From NCBI RefSeq assembly GCF_000429045.1, contig NZ_AUBC01000005.1, positions 109,947-173,946 on the forward strand: a stretch of DNA of 64,000 bases, read 5' to 3'. This DNA is from Salinarimonas rosea DSM 21201 (GTDB lineage Bacteria; Pseudomonadota; Alphaproteobacteria; Rhizobiales; Beijerinckiaceae). The notes under the pieces are model-generated. The model made no database searches, was not told where the DNA came from, and saw only the letters and a list, made by a program, of their open reading frames with translations. Below are positions 52,221 through 61,639 of this stretch, piece after piece. Within the stretch, counting starts at the first letter, position 1; every line of letters begins with the position of its first letter. The position numbers and the translations under genes were made by a program.

Positions 52221-54422
52221 ATGTGGCGTCACGTCTATCGTTGGGCGATCAACCCGGAGGTTTTCCTCGACGCGGCCAACCTGCGCGACCTCGTGCGCCA
52301 GGCGGGCCTCTCCGGCCCCGACGGCGAGGCGGCCTTCGCCACGCCCGCCGCGGCCGGGCTCGAGGACGCGCGGGCGCGGCTCGTCGCGGCCGTCGAGGGC
52401 GCGCGTGCCTCGCTCGCGGGGCTCGTCGGCTCGGCCCGCGCGCAGGACGGGGGCGACGCGGGCCGGCGCATCGAGGAGACGCTCGTCGGCCAGTCCGCTC
52501 CCTTCGCCGCCGCGCTCGGCGCGTGGCTGCAGGGGCTCTCGGCGCCGGGCGTGTTCGAGGACGAGACACACCTGAAGATCCTGGCGCTCCTCGCCGACGA
52601 CGTCGGCGTCGGCAGGCCGGAGGCGTCGCGCGCCGACGCCTTCCGCCTCCTCGCGCGGCGCGCCGGCCTGCCGGACGTCGCCGGGAGCCCGCGCGACCTC
52701 GTCGCCCTGCGCGAGATCCAGGACGTCGCCTTCCGCTTCCCCGCGGTGCTGTTCGCGCTCTCGCGGCGCTCCGACGCGTTCGCGCCGGAGCTCGCCGGCA
52801 TCGACCTCGCCCTGCGGACGACGGGCCTCGCGCCCGCCTTCTCGGCGCTCGCCGCCCTGCGCGAGGTCCCCGAGCTCGCGCAGCTCGACCTCGCCCGGGC
52901 GTTGACCGACGAGGCGCTGCCGAAGGGCCACACGCCGCTCACGCTCTCGCTCTGGATCGCCGCGCGCCACGCCGACCCGGAGGCCGTGCGGCGCGTGGCC
53001 GAGGGCTTCGCCTGGGGCGCGCGCGGCATCCTCGGCGCGACCCGCGAGATCGAGGAGCTCGCCGCGACCGCCGTCGACCCGCGCCTCGCCATGGCGCTCC
53101 TCGTGCGCGAGCGGGCCCGCGAGGCCGCGGTCTACCACCAGGCCTACACGCTCGAGGGCCGGACCCTCGACGCCTGGTTCGAGGAAGCCGGGGACGATCC
53201 GCTGCCCCTCGTCGACGCACTCGCCCGCTCGAAGCTGGTGCGCCCCACGGACCCCGACCGCTCGGCGCTGATCGGCACGCTGATCCGCCCGAACGGCCCG
53301 ATGTTCCGCATCTTCCGGGCCGAGGACGTGGCCGTGATCCGCCGCTGGATCGCGAGCCTCGCCGAGCCGCGCCCGGCGGACGGGCCGGATGCGCCCGCGC
53401 GGCTGCCGCTCGAGGTGCTCGCGCCCCGGCGTGGGCCGATCTCGGCGGGCGACGCGACGCTCGGCGCCGTGCCGGCGACGATCCGGGACGCCTACCACCT
53501 GCTCCAGGGCCGCGCGCTCGCCCCCCGCACCCGCGCGTTCGCCCTCGACTACGCCCGCTTCTGGCTCGACGCCGCGCGCCGCTCGATCGACGTGACGGAC
53601 CGCTCGCTGCCGGCGGACTGGTCGCCGGGGCGCGTGCGCGCCTGGCTCCTCGACTCGCACGACAAGAACGCGAGCGCCTTCGAGCAGCACCGCGGGGACG
53701 CGATGCCGACCCGCGAGGAGGTGATCCGGGAGACCCTCCAGCTCGCGCCGCTGACCCTCATCGACGGCGCCTGGCTGCAGGGCTTCACCGAGACGACGCT
53801 CGCCGCGACCCGCGTCGGCTTCCCGCTGTTCGCGACCTACTGGGACGAGCTCGGCAACGGCGACTGGGACATCAACCACCCCAAGATCTACCGCGAGGTG
53901 CTCGCCGCGATGGACATCCGCCTGCCGCCCACGGGTGCGCGGGCGTTCGCCGACAGCCCGCTGATCGAGGACGCGTCGTTCCGGCTGCCGGTCTACTGGC
54001 TGTGCCTCGGCAAGTTCCCGGTGACGCTGCGGCCGGAGATCCTGGGCATGAACCTCGCCATGGAGCTCTCGGGCGTCGGCGGAGCCTACCGCTCGGCGCG
54101 GCGCTTCCTGAAGCACTACGGCTTCCCGACGCTGTTCGTCGATTTGCACAACACGATCGACAACGTCTCGACCGGGCACTCCGCCTGGGCGGCGGACGCG
54201 ATCGACGCCTACATGCTCGCGGTCGGCGAGATCGACGATCCCGAGCCGCACTGGGAGCGGGTGCGCGCCGGCTACGAGTCGCTCGCGCCCATCGTCAAGC
54301 GTCCCTCCGAGCTCGACTACTTCCGCAAGGGCGCGCCGGCGTCGGCGGGGGCGCCGGCCGCCTTCGATCTGCTGCATCACGCGCCCGTGCGGGCGCCCGC
54401 CCGCGAGGCCGAACATGCGTGA
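52221..54422 (+). CDS. haem-oxygenase-like di-iron oxidase (iron-containing redox enzyme family)
   Basis: A 733-aa protein. The C-terminal ~250 residues match the HDO or iron-containing redox enzyme family: YWDELGNGDWDINHPKIYRE near 538-557 (Glu and His ligands) and FVDLHNTIDNVSTGHSAWA near 640-658 (Asp/His). Such enzymes perform N-oxygenation, C-C cleavage or desaturation in natural-product pathways. The N-terminal ~450 residues are helical and unrecognised, making this much longer than single-domain relatives. It overlaps the carbamoyltransferase by eight bases. Confidence 0.8.
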   Translation: MWRHVYRWAINPEVFLDAANLRDLVRQAGLSGPDGEAAFATPAAAGLEDARARLVAAVEGARASLAGLVGSARAQDGGDAGRRIEETLVGQSAPFAAALGAWLQGLSAPGVFEDETHLKILALLADDVGVGRPEASRADAFRLLARRAGLPDVAGSPRDLVALREIQDVAFRFPAVLFALSRRSDAFAPELAGIDLALRTTGLAPAFSALAALREVPELAQLDLARALTDEALPKGHTPLTLSLWIAARHADPEAVRRVAEGFAWGARGILGATREIEELAATAVDPRLAMALLVRERAREAAVYHQAYTLEGRTLDAWFEEAGDDPLPLVDALARSKLVRPTDPDRSALIGTLIRPNGPMFRIFRAEDVAVIRRWIASLAEPRPADGPDAPARLPLEVLAPRRGPISAGDATLGAVPATIRDAYHLLQGRALAPRTRAFALDYARFWLDAARRSIDVTDRSLPADWSPGRVRAWLLDSHDKNASAFEQHRGDAMPTREEVIRETLQLAPLTLIDGAWLQGFTETTLAATRVGFPLFATYWDELGNGDWDINHPKIYREVLAAMDIRLPPTGARAFADSPLIEDASFRLPVYWLCLGKFPVTLRPEILGMNLAMELSGVGGAYRSARRFLKHYGFPTLFVDLHNTIDNVSTGHSAWAADAIDAYMLAVGEIDDPEPHWERVRAGYESLAPIVKRPSELDYFRKGAPASAGAPAAFDLLHHAPVRAPAREAEHA

Positions 54423-56241
54423 TCGAGATTACCACCTCGGCATCTCCGCCTACTATCACGACAGCGCCGCCGCCCTCGTGCGCGACGGCGTGCCGGTCGC
54501 GGCGGCGCAGGAGGAGCGCTTCACCCGGCGCCGACACGATTCGAGCTTCCCGGCGAACGCGGTGCGCTTCTGCCTCGCCGAGGCGGGGATCGGGCTCTCG
54601 GATCTCGCGTCGGTGACCTACTACGAGCGCCCGGACCTCAAGTTCCGCCGCACGCTCTCCTCCTTCGCGAGCGCCGGCCCGCGCGCGATCGGCGCCTTCG
54701 GGCGCATCGCGCCGGACTGGTTCGGCTGGAAGCGCGACGCGCTCGCGGTGGTCGACGGCGAGCTGGCGACGCTCGGGCTCGGCACCGCCCCGAAGGCGCG
54801 CGCCATCGAGCACCACCGCTCGCACGCGGCCTCCGCCTTCTTCCCCTCCCCGTTCGAGAGCGCGGCCGTGCTGTGCATCGACGGCGTCGGCGAGTGGCAC
54901 ACGACGACGATCTGGCACGGCAAGGGCAGCGCGCTCGAGCTCGTCAACTCGGTGTCCTACCCGCACTCTCTGGGGCTGCTCTACTCGGCCTTCACCTCCT
55001 TCTGCGGCTTCAAGGTCGATTCGGGCGAGTACAAGCTCATGGGCCTCGCGCCCTACGGCGAGCCGCGCTACGCCGACCTGATCCGCCGCGAGATCATCGC
55101 GCTGCGCCCGGACGGCTCCTTCACGCTGGCGCTGGACAAGTTCGAGTTCCTGCGCGGCGAGCGGATGATCGGCGAGGCCTTCGCGAGCTTGTTCGGCGGC
55201 CCCGCGCGCGACCCCGAGAGCAAGCTCACGCAGCGCGAGTGCGACATCGCCGCCTCGATCCAGGCCGTCACCGACGAGGCCGTGCTCGGCCTCGCCCGCG
55301 CCGCGAAGGAGATGACCGGCGAGGACGCGCTGTGCATGGCCGGGGGCGTCGCGCTCAACTGTGTCTCGAACGGCCACGTCTCGCGCTCGGGCCTGTTCTC
55401 GCGGCTGTGGGTCCAGCCCGCGGCCGGCGACGCCGGCTGCGCGCTCGGCGCCGCGCTCGACACCGCGATCACCGGCACCGGCCGGCGCGTGCCCGCGCAG
55501 CCCGACGCCATGAAGGGCGCCTATCTCGGGCCGGATTTCTCCGACGAGGAGATCGTCGCCTATCTCGAGGAGGCGGGGCACGCCCACCAGCGCATGCCGG
55601 AGGAGGACCTGCTCGACGCCGTCTCGCGGCACCTGGAGCAGGGCGCGGTCGTCGGCTGGTTCCAGGGCCGCATGGAGTTCGGCCCGCGCGCCCTCGGCGC
55701 CCGCTCGATCCTGGGCGATCCGCGCAACACCGAGATGCAGCGGACGATGAACCTCAAGATCAAGTACCGCGAGAGCTTCCGCCCCTTCGCCCCCTCCGTG
55801 CTGGAGGAGGACGCGGCGGAGTATTTCGAGGTGCGCGAGGAGAGCCCCTACATGCTCGTCGTCTCGCCGGTGGCGGAGGCGATCCGCGTCGGCCCGACGC
55901 CGCGGCGCTCGCTCGGCGCCATCAACGAGGTGCGCTCGACGCTCCCGTCGATCACCCACGTCGACCTGTCGGCGCGGGTGCAGACGGTGACGGAGGCGCG
56001 CTCGCCCCGCTACGCGCGGCTCCTGCGGCGCTTCAAGGCGCTGACCGGCTGCCCGGTTCTCGTCAACACGTCCTTCAACGTGCGCGGCGAGCCGATCGTC
56101 TGCACGCCGCAGGAGGCCTATCGCTGCTTCATGCGCACCGAGATGGACGTGCTCGTGCTCGGCTCGTGCCTCCTCGTGAAGGCCGAGCAGGCGCCGCTCG
56201 TCGAGGACGTCGACTGGCGCGCGGAGATCCCGCTCGACTGA
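54415..56241 (+). CDS. NodU/CmcH-type O-carbamoyltransferase
   Basis: A 608-aa enzyme transferring a carbamoyl group from carbamoyl phosphate to a hydroxyl, via a carbamoyl-adenylate. Family signatures are GISAYYHDSAAALVRDG at the start, IEHHRSHAASAFFPSPF, GMEFGPRALGARSIL-type RMEFGPRALGARSIL near 420, and NTSFNVRGEPIVCTP near 550. NodU, TobZ and saxitoxin SxtI share this plan. The product of the cluster is therefore probably carbamoylated. Confidence 0.93.
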   Translation: MRDRDYHLGISAYYHDSAAALVRDGVPVAAAQEERFTRRRHDSSFPANAVRFCLAEAGIGLSDLASVTYYERPDLKFRRTLSSFASAGPRAIGAFGRIAPDWFGWKRDALAVVDGELATLGLGTAPKARAIEHHRSHAASAFFPSPFESAAVLCIDGVGEWHTTTIWHGKGSALELVNSVSYPHSLGLLYSAFTSFCGFKVDSGEYKLMGLAPYGEPRYADLIRREIIALRPDGSFTLALDKFEFLRGERMIGEAFASLFGGPARDPESKLTQRECDIAASIQAVTDEAVLGLARAAKEMTGEDALCMAGGVALNCVSNGHVSRSGLFSRLWVQPAAGDAGCALGAALDTAITGTGRRVPAQPDAMKGAYLGPDFSDEEIVAYLEEAGHAHQRMPEEDLLDAVSRHLEQGAVVGWFQGRMEFGPRALGARSILGDPRNTEMQRTMNLKIKYRESFRPFAPSVLEEDAAEYFEVREESPYMLVVSPVAEAIRVGPTPRRSLGAINEVRSTLPSITHVDLSARVQTVTEARSPRYARLLRRFKALTGCPVLVNTSFNVRGEPIVCTPQEAYRCFMRTEMDVLVLGSCLLVKAEQAPLVEDVDWRAEIPLD

Positions 56242-56278
56242 GAGCCGCGCCGAACCGCGTCGAAACGAGGGAAACGTC

Positions 56279-56458
56279 ATGCTGCATTCGCTGTGCCTCC
56301 TCCTCTACGTCCTCGTCCTCCTCCCGATCTGGGCGGTGCGGCGGCTCACCGGCGGCTCGCGGTTCGGGCGGCGCTTCCACGCCGCCCCCTCCGCCTGGGA
56401 TCGCCCGGTCGTGCGCGTCGCGCCCGTGACGGTCTCCTCCCGGACGAAGGGGCGCTGA
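56279..56458 (+). CDS. small membrane protein paired with carbamoyltransferase (59 aa)
   Basis: A 59-aa protein after ACGAGGGAAACGTC. An N-terminal hydrophobic helix (LCLLLYVLVLLPIWAVRRL) is followed by basic and Pro-containing sequence with SAWDRP. Short single-helix proteins commonly follow NodU-type carbamoyltransferases (SxtJ-like companions), perhaps anchoring the enzyme at the membrane. The aminotransferase starts three bases after it. Confidence 0.65.
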   Translation: MLHSLCLLLYVLVLLPIWAVRRLTGGSRFGRRFHAAPSAWDRPVVRVAPVTVSSRTKGR

Positions 56459-56461
56459 GCC

Positions 56462-57817
56462 ATGTCCGCGACGATCTACAAGACGCTCGCCTCGACCCCG
56501 ATCGAGGTCGTCGGCGGCGAGGGCGCCTGGCTCCACGGCGCGGGCGGCGAGCGCATCCTCGACACCTGCGGGGGCGTGTGCGTCTCGAGCCTCGGCCATC
56601 GCCATCCCGGCATGATCGAGGCGATGCGCGCCGCCGCCGGGGACGTCGCCTGGGCGCATGCCGGCAGCTTCACCTGCGCCGCCGCGGAGGAGCTCGCCGA
56701 CTTCCTGGTCGCGCGCTCCGGCGGGCTCGCCAAGGTGCAGTTCCTCTCGGGCGGCTCGGAGGCGATGGAGCTCGCCCTCAAGGTCGCCTACCAGTACCAT
56801 TGCGAGCGCGGCGAGCCCGAGCGCAGCGTCTTCGTCGCGCGCCGGCAGGGCTACCACGGCTCGACGCTGGGCACGCTCGCGATCTCCGGCAACCGGGACC
56901 GCCGCTCGGTCTTCGAGCCGCTGCTGATGCGCACCGAGTTCGTCTCGCCCTGCTACGCCTATCGCGGCAAGGCGCCCGGCGAGAGCGATGCGGCCTACGC
57001 CGCCCGCCTCGCCGACGAGCTCGACGAGGCCATGCGCGCCATCGGCCCGGGCCGGGTCGCCGGCTTCCTGGCGGAGCCCGTCGTCGGCTCGACCAACGGC
57101 GCCGTGCCCGCCGTGCCCGGCTATTTCGAAGCCGTGCGCCGGGTCTGCGACCGGCACGGCGCGCTGCTCATCCTCGACGACGTGATGTCCGGCATGGGCC
57201 GCTCCGGCCCGCTCTACTCGCACCTGGAGGACGGGATCGTCCCGGACATCGTCGCGGTCGGCAAGGGCCTCGCCGCCGGCTACCAGCCGATCTCGGGCTA
57301 CCTCCTCGCGGGGCACGTCTTCGATGCGATCCGCGACGGCTCGGGCGTGCTGCGCAACGGGCAGACGCACGTCAACCATCCCTTCGCCTGCGCCGTCGCG
57401 CTCGCCGCCCAGCGCATCGTCGAGGAGGAGGACCTCCTCGCGACCGCCGCCGCGCACGGCCGCCGGATGCGCGCGCTCCTGGCGGACGCGTTCGCGGACC
57501 ATCCGTTCGTCGGGGACGTGCGCGGCCGCGGGCTCTTCCTCGGCATCGAGCTCGTGGCCGACCGCGAGACGCGCGAGCCGCTCGACGGCGGCGGCGCGCT
57601 CGTCGCCGAGCTCAAGCGTCGGGCGCTCGCCCGCGAGCTGCTGATCTATCCGGGCGCCGGCACGGCGGACGGGGTGCGGGGCAACCACGTGCTGTTCGCG
57701 CCGCCCTTCGTCTCGAGCCCGGACGAGATCGCCGAGATGGTCTCGCGCTTCGCCGAGACGCTCGCCGACGTGCGACCCGTGCTCGAGGCCGCCGCCCGCG
57801 CGCCGGCGCTCGCCTGA
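56462..57817 (+). CDS. class III PLP-dependent aminotransferase
   Basis: A 451-aa fold-type I enzyme. Matching features are GERILDTCGGVCVSSLGHRH near the start, SGGSEAMELALKVA (cofactor phosphate region), LILDDVMSGMGRSG (Asp for the pyridine ring) and VAVGKGLAAGYQPISGYL with the Schiff-base Lys near 267. The family acts on omega-amino, ornithine/GABA-type or amino-sugar substrates. In this cluster it would install or remove a terminal amine, supplying a substrate for the amidinotransferase. Confidence 0.92.
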   Translation: MSATIYKTLASTPIEVVGGEGAWLHGAGGERILDTCGGVCVSSLGHRHPGMIEAMRAAAGDVAWAHAGSFTCAAAEELADFLVARSGGLAKVQFLSGGSEAMELALKVAYQYHCERGEPERSVFVARRQGYHGSTLGTLAISGNRDRRSVFEPLLMRTEFVSPCYAYRGKAPGESDAAYAARLADELDEAMRAIGPGRVAGFLAEPVVGSTNGAVPAVPGYFEAVRRVCDRHGALLILDDVMSGMGRSGPLYSHLEDGIVPDIVAVGKGLAAGYQPISGYLLAGHVFDAIRDGSGVLRNGQTHVNHPFACAVALAAQRIVEEEDLLATAAAHGRRMRALLADAFADHPFVGDVRGRGLFLGIELVADRETREPLDGGGALVAELKRRALARELLIYPGAGTADGVRGNHVLFAPPFVSSPDEIAEMVSRFAETLADVRPVLEAAARAPALA

Positions 57818-57869
57818 TACGCTGCCTGGGGGACCGGGCGCCCAACGAAGAGAGAATGGGGAAACGTCC

Positions 57870-58976
57870 ATGTCGATCGTGTCGAATCTCGTCGCCACCG
57901 CGCAACCCGCGGCAACCGCCTCGCCCGCCCGCGCACCTCTCGTCCAGGTCCACAACGAGTGGGACCCGCTCGAAGAGATGATCGTCGGCATCGCCGACGG
58001 CGCCCGCGTGCCCAGGCCCGACCCGGGCCTCTACGCCGTCGACTACGCCGAGCGCCACGCCGGCGCCGACGAGATCCCGTCCGGCCCCTACGACGACCGG
58101 GTGATCGCCGAGGCGAACGAGGATCTCGCGCGCTTCGCCGAGACCCTCGCCGCCCACGGCGTCACCGTGCGCCGCCCGCAGCCGACGGATCACGCAGCCA
58201 CCTTCGGCGCGCCGGGCTGGACCACGGACGGCGAGTACAATTATTGCCCGCGCGACGTGCTGCTCCCGATCGGCGACACGATCATCGAGGCGCCGATGAT
58301 CCTGCGCTCGCGCTATTTCGAGCCCTTCGCCTATCGGCACCTGCTCCCGGAGTACGTCGCGAGCGGCGCGCGCTGGATCTCGGCGCCGAAGCCCCGGCTG
58401 CCCGACGAGACCTGGGCCGCGCGCCCGGGCGCGGGCCCGATCATCGCCGAGCTGGAGCCGCTCTTCGACGCGGCGAACGTCCTGCGGGTGGGGCGCGACA
58501 TCCTTTTCCAGATCTCGCGAAGCGGCAATCGCCTCGGGCTCGCCTGGCTGCGCGCCGTGCTCGGGCCGCAGTACCGCGTGCACGCGGTGGAGGGGGTCTA
58601 CGACGGCACCCACATCGACACCTCGATCACCCTCGTTCGGCCCGGCCTCGTGGCGCTGAGCGCCGAGCGGGTGAGCCCCGACAAGGTGCCGGCGATCTTC
58701 GCGCGCTGGGACAAGATCTGGGTCGAGGACATGGTGGACACCGGCTACGCCTGGTCCTACCCGCGCGCCTCGATCTGGCAGGGCATGAACTTCGTCATGA
58801 TCAACCCCGCCCTCGCCGTCGTGAACGAGCTCCAGCGACCGCTGATCCGCCAGCTCGAGGCGCACGGCGTCGACGTCGTGCCTCTGCCGATGCGCCAGGC
58901 GCGCACCCTCTCCGGAGGCTTCCACTGCGTCTCGGTCGACATCCGCCGGCGCGGCACGCTCGAGGACTATACCTGA
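57870..58976 (+). CDS. amidinotransferase (glycine/inosamine amidinotransferase-like)
   Basis: A 368-aa enzyme transferring the amidino group of arginine to an amine, giving a guanidino compound. Family signatures are VHNEWDPLEEMIVGIADGAR, NYCPRDVLLPIGDTIIEAPM, GTHIDTSITLVRPG with the catalytic His near 249, and GGFHCVSVDIRR with the catalytic Cys near 353. SxtG and CyrA of cyanotoxin pathways are of this type. With the aminotransferase it implies a guanidino group in the product. Confidence 0.92.
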   Translation: MSIVSNLVATAQPAATASPARAPLVQVHNEWDPLEEMIVGIADGARVPRPDPGLYAVDYAERHAGADEIPSGPYDDRVIAEANEDLARFAETLAAHGVTVRRPQPTDHAATFGAPGWTTDGEYNYCPRDVLLPIGDTIIEAPMILRSRYFEPFAYRHLLPEYVASGARWISAPKPRLPDETWAARPGAGPIIAELEPLFDAANVLRVGRDILFQISRSGNRLGLAWLRAVLGPQYRVHAVEGVYDGTHIDTSITLVRPGLVALSAERVSPDKVPAIFARWDKIWVEDMVDTGYAWSYPRASIWQGMNFVMINPALAVVNELQRPLIRQLEAHGVDVVPLPMRQARTLSGGFHCVSVDIRRRGTLEDYT

Positions 58977-59022
58977 CCCGCGAAGATTGGCATGGTCATG
59001 CTCCACGCATCCGGAGGCATCC

Positions 59023-59643
59023 ATGGGCACCGGCCTCGGGCTCGAGTACCTGTCCCTGATCCTGTTCACGGTCGCGACGTGCATCACGCCCGGGCCGAAC
59101 AACACCATGATCCTCGCCTCGGGCGTGAACTACGGCGTCCGCTCGAGCGTGCCGCACCTCGTCGGCATCAACATCGGCTTCCCGCTGATGGTGATCGCCG
59201 TCGGGCTCGGGATCGGGAGCGTCTTCCAGACCTGGCCCGTCCTGCACGACGTGCTGCGCATCGTCGGCTCGGCCTACCTGCTCTGGCTCGCCTGGCGGAT
59301 CGCGACGGCGGGCCGCAGCAAGGACGCCGGCGCGAGTGCGCGACCGCTCACCTTCACGGAGGCGGCGCTGTTCCAGCTCGTCAACCCGAAGGCCTGGATC
59401 ATGGCGGTGGGCGCGGTGAGCGTCTACTCGGTCGCGTCCGACACCTACGCGATGCAGATCCTGGCCATTGCGCTGATCTTCTTCCTGTTCGGCACGCCCT
59501 GCACGGCGGTGTGGCTGCTCGGCGGCTCGGCGCTGCGGCGGGTCCTCGCCGATCCGCGCTGGCTGCGGGCCTTCAACGTGGCCATGGCCGCCTTCCTCGT
59601 CCTGTCGCTCTGGCCGGTCCTGTCGATCTACCTGAGGCCCTGA
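59023..59643 (+). CDS. LysE/RhtB-family exporter, probably for the cluster product
   Basis: A 206-aa inner-membrane transporter with six hydrophobic helices and the family start CITPGPNNTMILASGVNYG. The ATG at 59023 follows CGGAGGCATCC. LysE proteins export basic amino acids and small amine compounds. Immediately following the amidinotransferase, it is the natural exporter for a guanidino product, an inference from position. Confidence 0.85.
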   Translation: MGTGLGLEYLSLILFTVATCITPGPNNTMILASGVNYGVRSSVPHLVGINIGFPLMVIAVGLGIGSVFQTWPVLHDVLRIVGSAYLLWLAWRIATAGRSKDAGASARPLTFTEAALFQLVNPKAWIMAVGAVSVYSVASDTYAMQILAIALIFFLFGTPCTAVWLLGGSALRRVLADPRWLRAFNVAMAAFLVLSLWPVLSIYLRP

Positions 59644-59849
59644 TCGGGCCCGACCGTGGCGATCTGCGGCCTCTCAGCCGGATGGCGCAATGTATCACAA
59701 CTTCAGGTGATGATCGGACCCGCGCTCCGTCGACATCGGCGGGGCGGAGCCGAGCCACCTCTGCCTGCTTTGCGGCTTGCGCCGCGACCGCCGGCGGCCT
59801 AAGGGATCGCCCGCAGCGTGTACGAACTCTTCGGGATGCGGAGCGGCTG

Positions 59850-60479
59850 ATGGACATCGTTCCCTACCTGCTGGTCGCCTACGGGACCTACGTGGTCGGC
59901 ACGGCGAGCCCCGGCCCGGCGAACCTCGCCATCATGGCGACCTCCATGGAGGCCGGCCGCGCGTCGGGCGTCGCCATGGCGTTGGGCGTGGTCTCCGGCT
60001 CGGTGATGTGGGGCGTCGTCGCCGCGCTCGGCCTCGGCGCCCTGCTGGAGGCCTCGGCGACGGTGCTCGTGGTGATGAAGGTGATGGGCGGGCTCTACCT
60101 GCTCTGGCTCGCCTATCGCGCCGCGCGCGGGGCGCTGTCGACGGCGCCGATCGAGGTGCCGGCGGGTCCCGCCCGGGGCGCGCCGCCGACCTTGCGCCGC
60201 CACTACCTGCGCGGCCTCGGCATCCACCTCGTGAACCCGAAGGCCGTGTTCGTCTGGATGGCGATCATCACGCTCGGCCTGCCGGTCGGCGCGCCGCCGG
60301 TGCTCGCGGCGCTGATCGTCGCCGGCTGCGCGGCGCTCGGCGTCGTCGTCTTCGTGACCTACGCACTCGTCTTCTCGAGCGCGCCGGTGGTGCGCGTCTA
60401 CGCCGGGCTGCGGCGCTGGATCGGCGCGGTGATCGCGCTGTTCTTCGGTGCCGCCGGCACGCGCCTCCTCCTCTCCTGA
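59850..60479 (+). CDS. second LysE/RhtB-family exporter
   Basis: A 209-aa protein with SPGPANLAIMATSMEAGRAS and the usual helices, including HLVNPKAVFVWMAIITLGLP. It is separated from the previous gene by 206 bases that look non-coding, so it may be a separate unit. Substrate unknown, probably a small amino acid. Confidence 0.85.
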   Translation: MDIVPYLLVAYGTYVVGTASPGPANLAIMATSMEAGRASGVAMALGVVSGSVMWGVVAALGLGALLEASATVLVVMKVMGGLYLLWLAYRAARGALSTAPIEVPAGPARGAPPTLRRHYLRGLGIHLVNPKAVFVWMAIITLGLPVGAPPVLAALIVAGCAALGVVVFVTYALVFSSAPVVRVYAGLRRWIGAVIALFFGAAGTRLLLS

Positions 60480-60531
60480 ACCCGGACGTTCCCCCGCGTC
60501 CCGATCGACTGCCGCGCCGGAGCCTCGGACC

Positions 60532-61281
60532 ATGCCCCCCCAACCCATATCGGACCCCGTCCACGGCGACGGGCCGCGCGAACGCCTCGCGCGGGTGCTC
60601 CGCCTGACCATCCCGGTCGCGATGGCCTACCTCCCGCTCGGGGTCGCATTCGGCGTCTATCTCGTGTCGAGCGGCATCGCCTGGTACTGGGCGCCGCTCT
60701 CGGCGATGATCATCTTCGCCGGCTCGATCGAGTTCCTGGCGGTGAGCTTCATCGTCGCCGGGCTGCCGCTAGCGGTGGTGGCCTGGACGACGTTCGTCGT
60801 GAACTTCCGGCACATCTTCTACGGCCTCTCCTTCCCCATCGGCCGGCTCCGGACGCTGCCGCAGAAGCTCTACGGCGTCTATGCGCTCACCGACGAGACC
60901 TACGGCATCACCGCCGCCGGCGACGGGCGCCGGCTCGACGGGACGGGGATCACCCTGCTGCAGCTCGTGAGCCACTTCTGGTGGATCCTCGGTGCAGCGC
61001 TCGGCGCCGGGCTCGGCGCGATCATCCCGCCGCACATCGGCGGATTCGAGTTCGCGCTCACCGCGATGTTCCTGATCCTCGCCGTCGACGCGGTGCGCCA
61101 CAGCCGCGACCTGCGGCTCCTCGTTTACGCCGCGGCCGCCTGCGCGGCCGGCTTCGCCGCCGAGCGGCTCGTCGCCGAGAACGCCTTCCTGATCGCGGGG
61201 CTGATCGTCTACCTCGGCCTCGTCAGCGTGGACTATGTCCGCTCCCCCCGGGCCCGCGAGGAGGCGCACCATGCCGGTTGA
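60532..61281 (+). CDS. azlC: AzlC-like branched-chain amino acid exporter subunit
   Basis: A 249-aa protein with about seven membrane helices. AYLPLGVAFGVYLVSSGI, AGSIEFLAVSFIVAGLPL and WTTFVVNFRHIFYGLSFP are typical AzlC segments. The ATG at 60532 follows CCGGAGCC; an upstream in-frame extension to 60448 is not conserved in style. It is paired with AzlD, overlapping 11 bases, to form a two-component branched-chain amino acid exporter. Confidence 0.9.
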   Translation: MPPQPISDPVHGDGPRERLARVLRLTIPVAMAYLPLGVAFGVYLVSSGIAWYWAPLSAMIIFAGSIEFLAVSFIVAGLPLAVVAWTTFVVNFRHIFYGLSFPIGRLRTLPQKLYGVYALTDETYGITAAGDGRRLDGTGITLLQLVSHFWWILGAALGAGLGAIIPPHIGGFEFALTAMFLILAVDAVRHSRDLRLLVYAAAACAAGFAAERLVAENAFLIAGLIVYLGLVSVDYVRSPRAREEAHHAG

Positions 61282-61609
61282 GACGATCTCCGACGGGCGG
61301 GTGCTCGCCGTCATCCTCGTCGTCGCCGTGGTGACGGTGGCGCTGCGGGCGATGCCCTACGTCGCCATGGACGCGCTCTCGCGCAACGGCTACCTGCTGC
61401 ATCTCGGCCGCAAGATGCCGGTGGGCGTCATGGTCCTGCTCGTGGCCTACACGCTCCAGGACGTCGACCTGTCCGCCTACCCCTACGGCCTGCCGATCCT
61501 CGGCTCGGCCGCGGTGGCGCTCGCACTCTACTGGTTCACGCGCAACGCCCTCGTCGGCATCGGGGCCGGCCTCGCCTGCCATCTCGTGGCGGTGAACGGC
61601 CTCGTCTGA
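61271..61609 (+). CDS. azlD: AzlD-like small exporter subunit
   Basis: A 112-aa protein with four hydrophobic helices (ILVVAVVTVALRAMPYVAMD; GVMVLLVAYTLQDVDL; LPILGSAAVALALYWF; LVGIGAGLACHLVAV). It starts at ATG 61271 inside the azlC end. AzlC and AzlD act together in the inner membrane to export branched-chain amino acids. Confidence 0.88.
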   Translation: MPVETISDGRVLAVILVVAVVTVALRAMPYVAMDALSRNGYLLHLGRKMPVGVMVLLVAYTLQDVDLSAYPYGLPILGSAAVALALYWFTRNALVGIGAGLACHLVAVNGLV

Positions 61610-61639
61610 GCGAGGGCGCCTTCGGCGAGGCCGGATGCG

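Noticed and set aside
52092..54416. Long open frame on the minus strand opposite the oxidase gene
   Set aside because: Antisense shadow of a high-GC gene: no ribosome site, composition typical of a reversed frame, while the plus-strand protein has recognisable family motifs.
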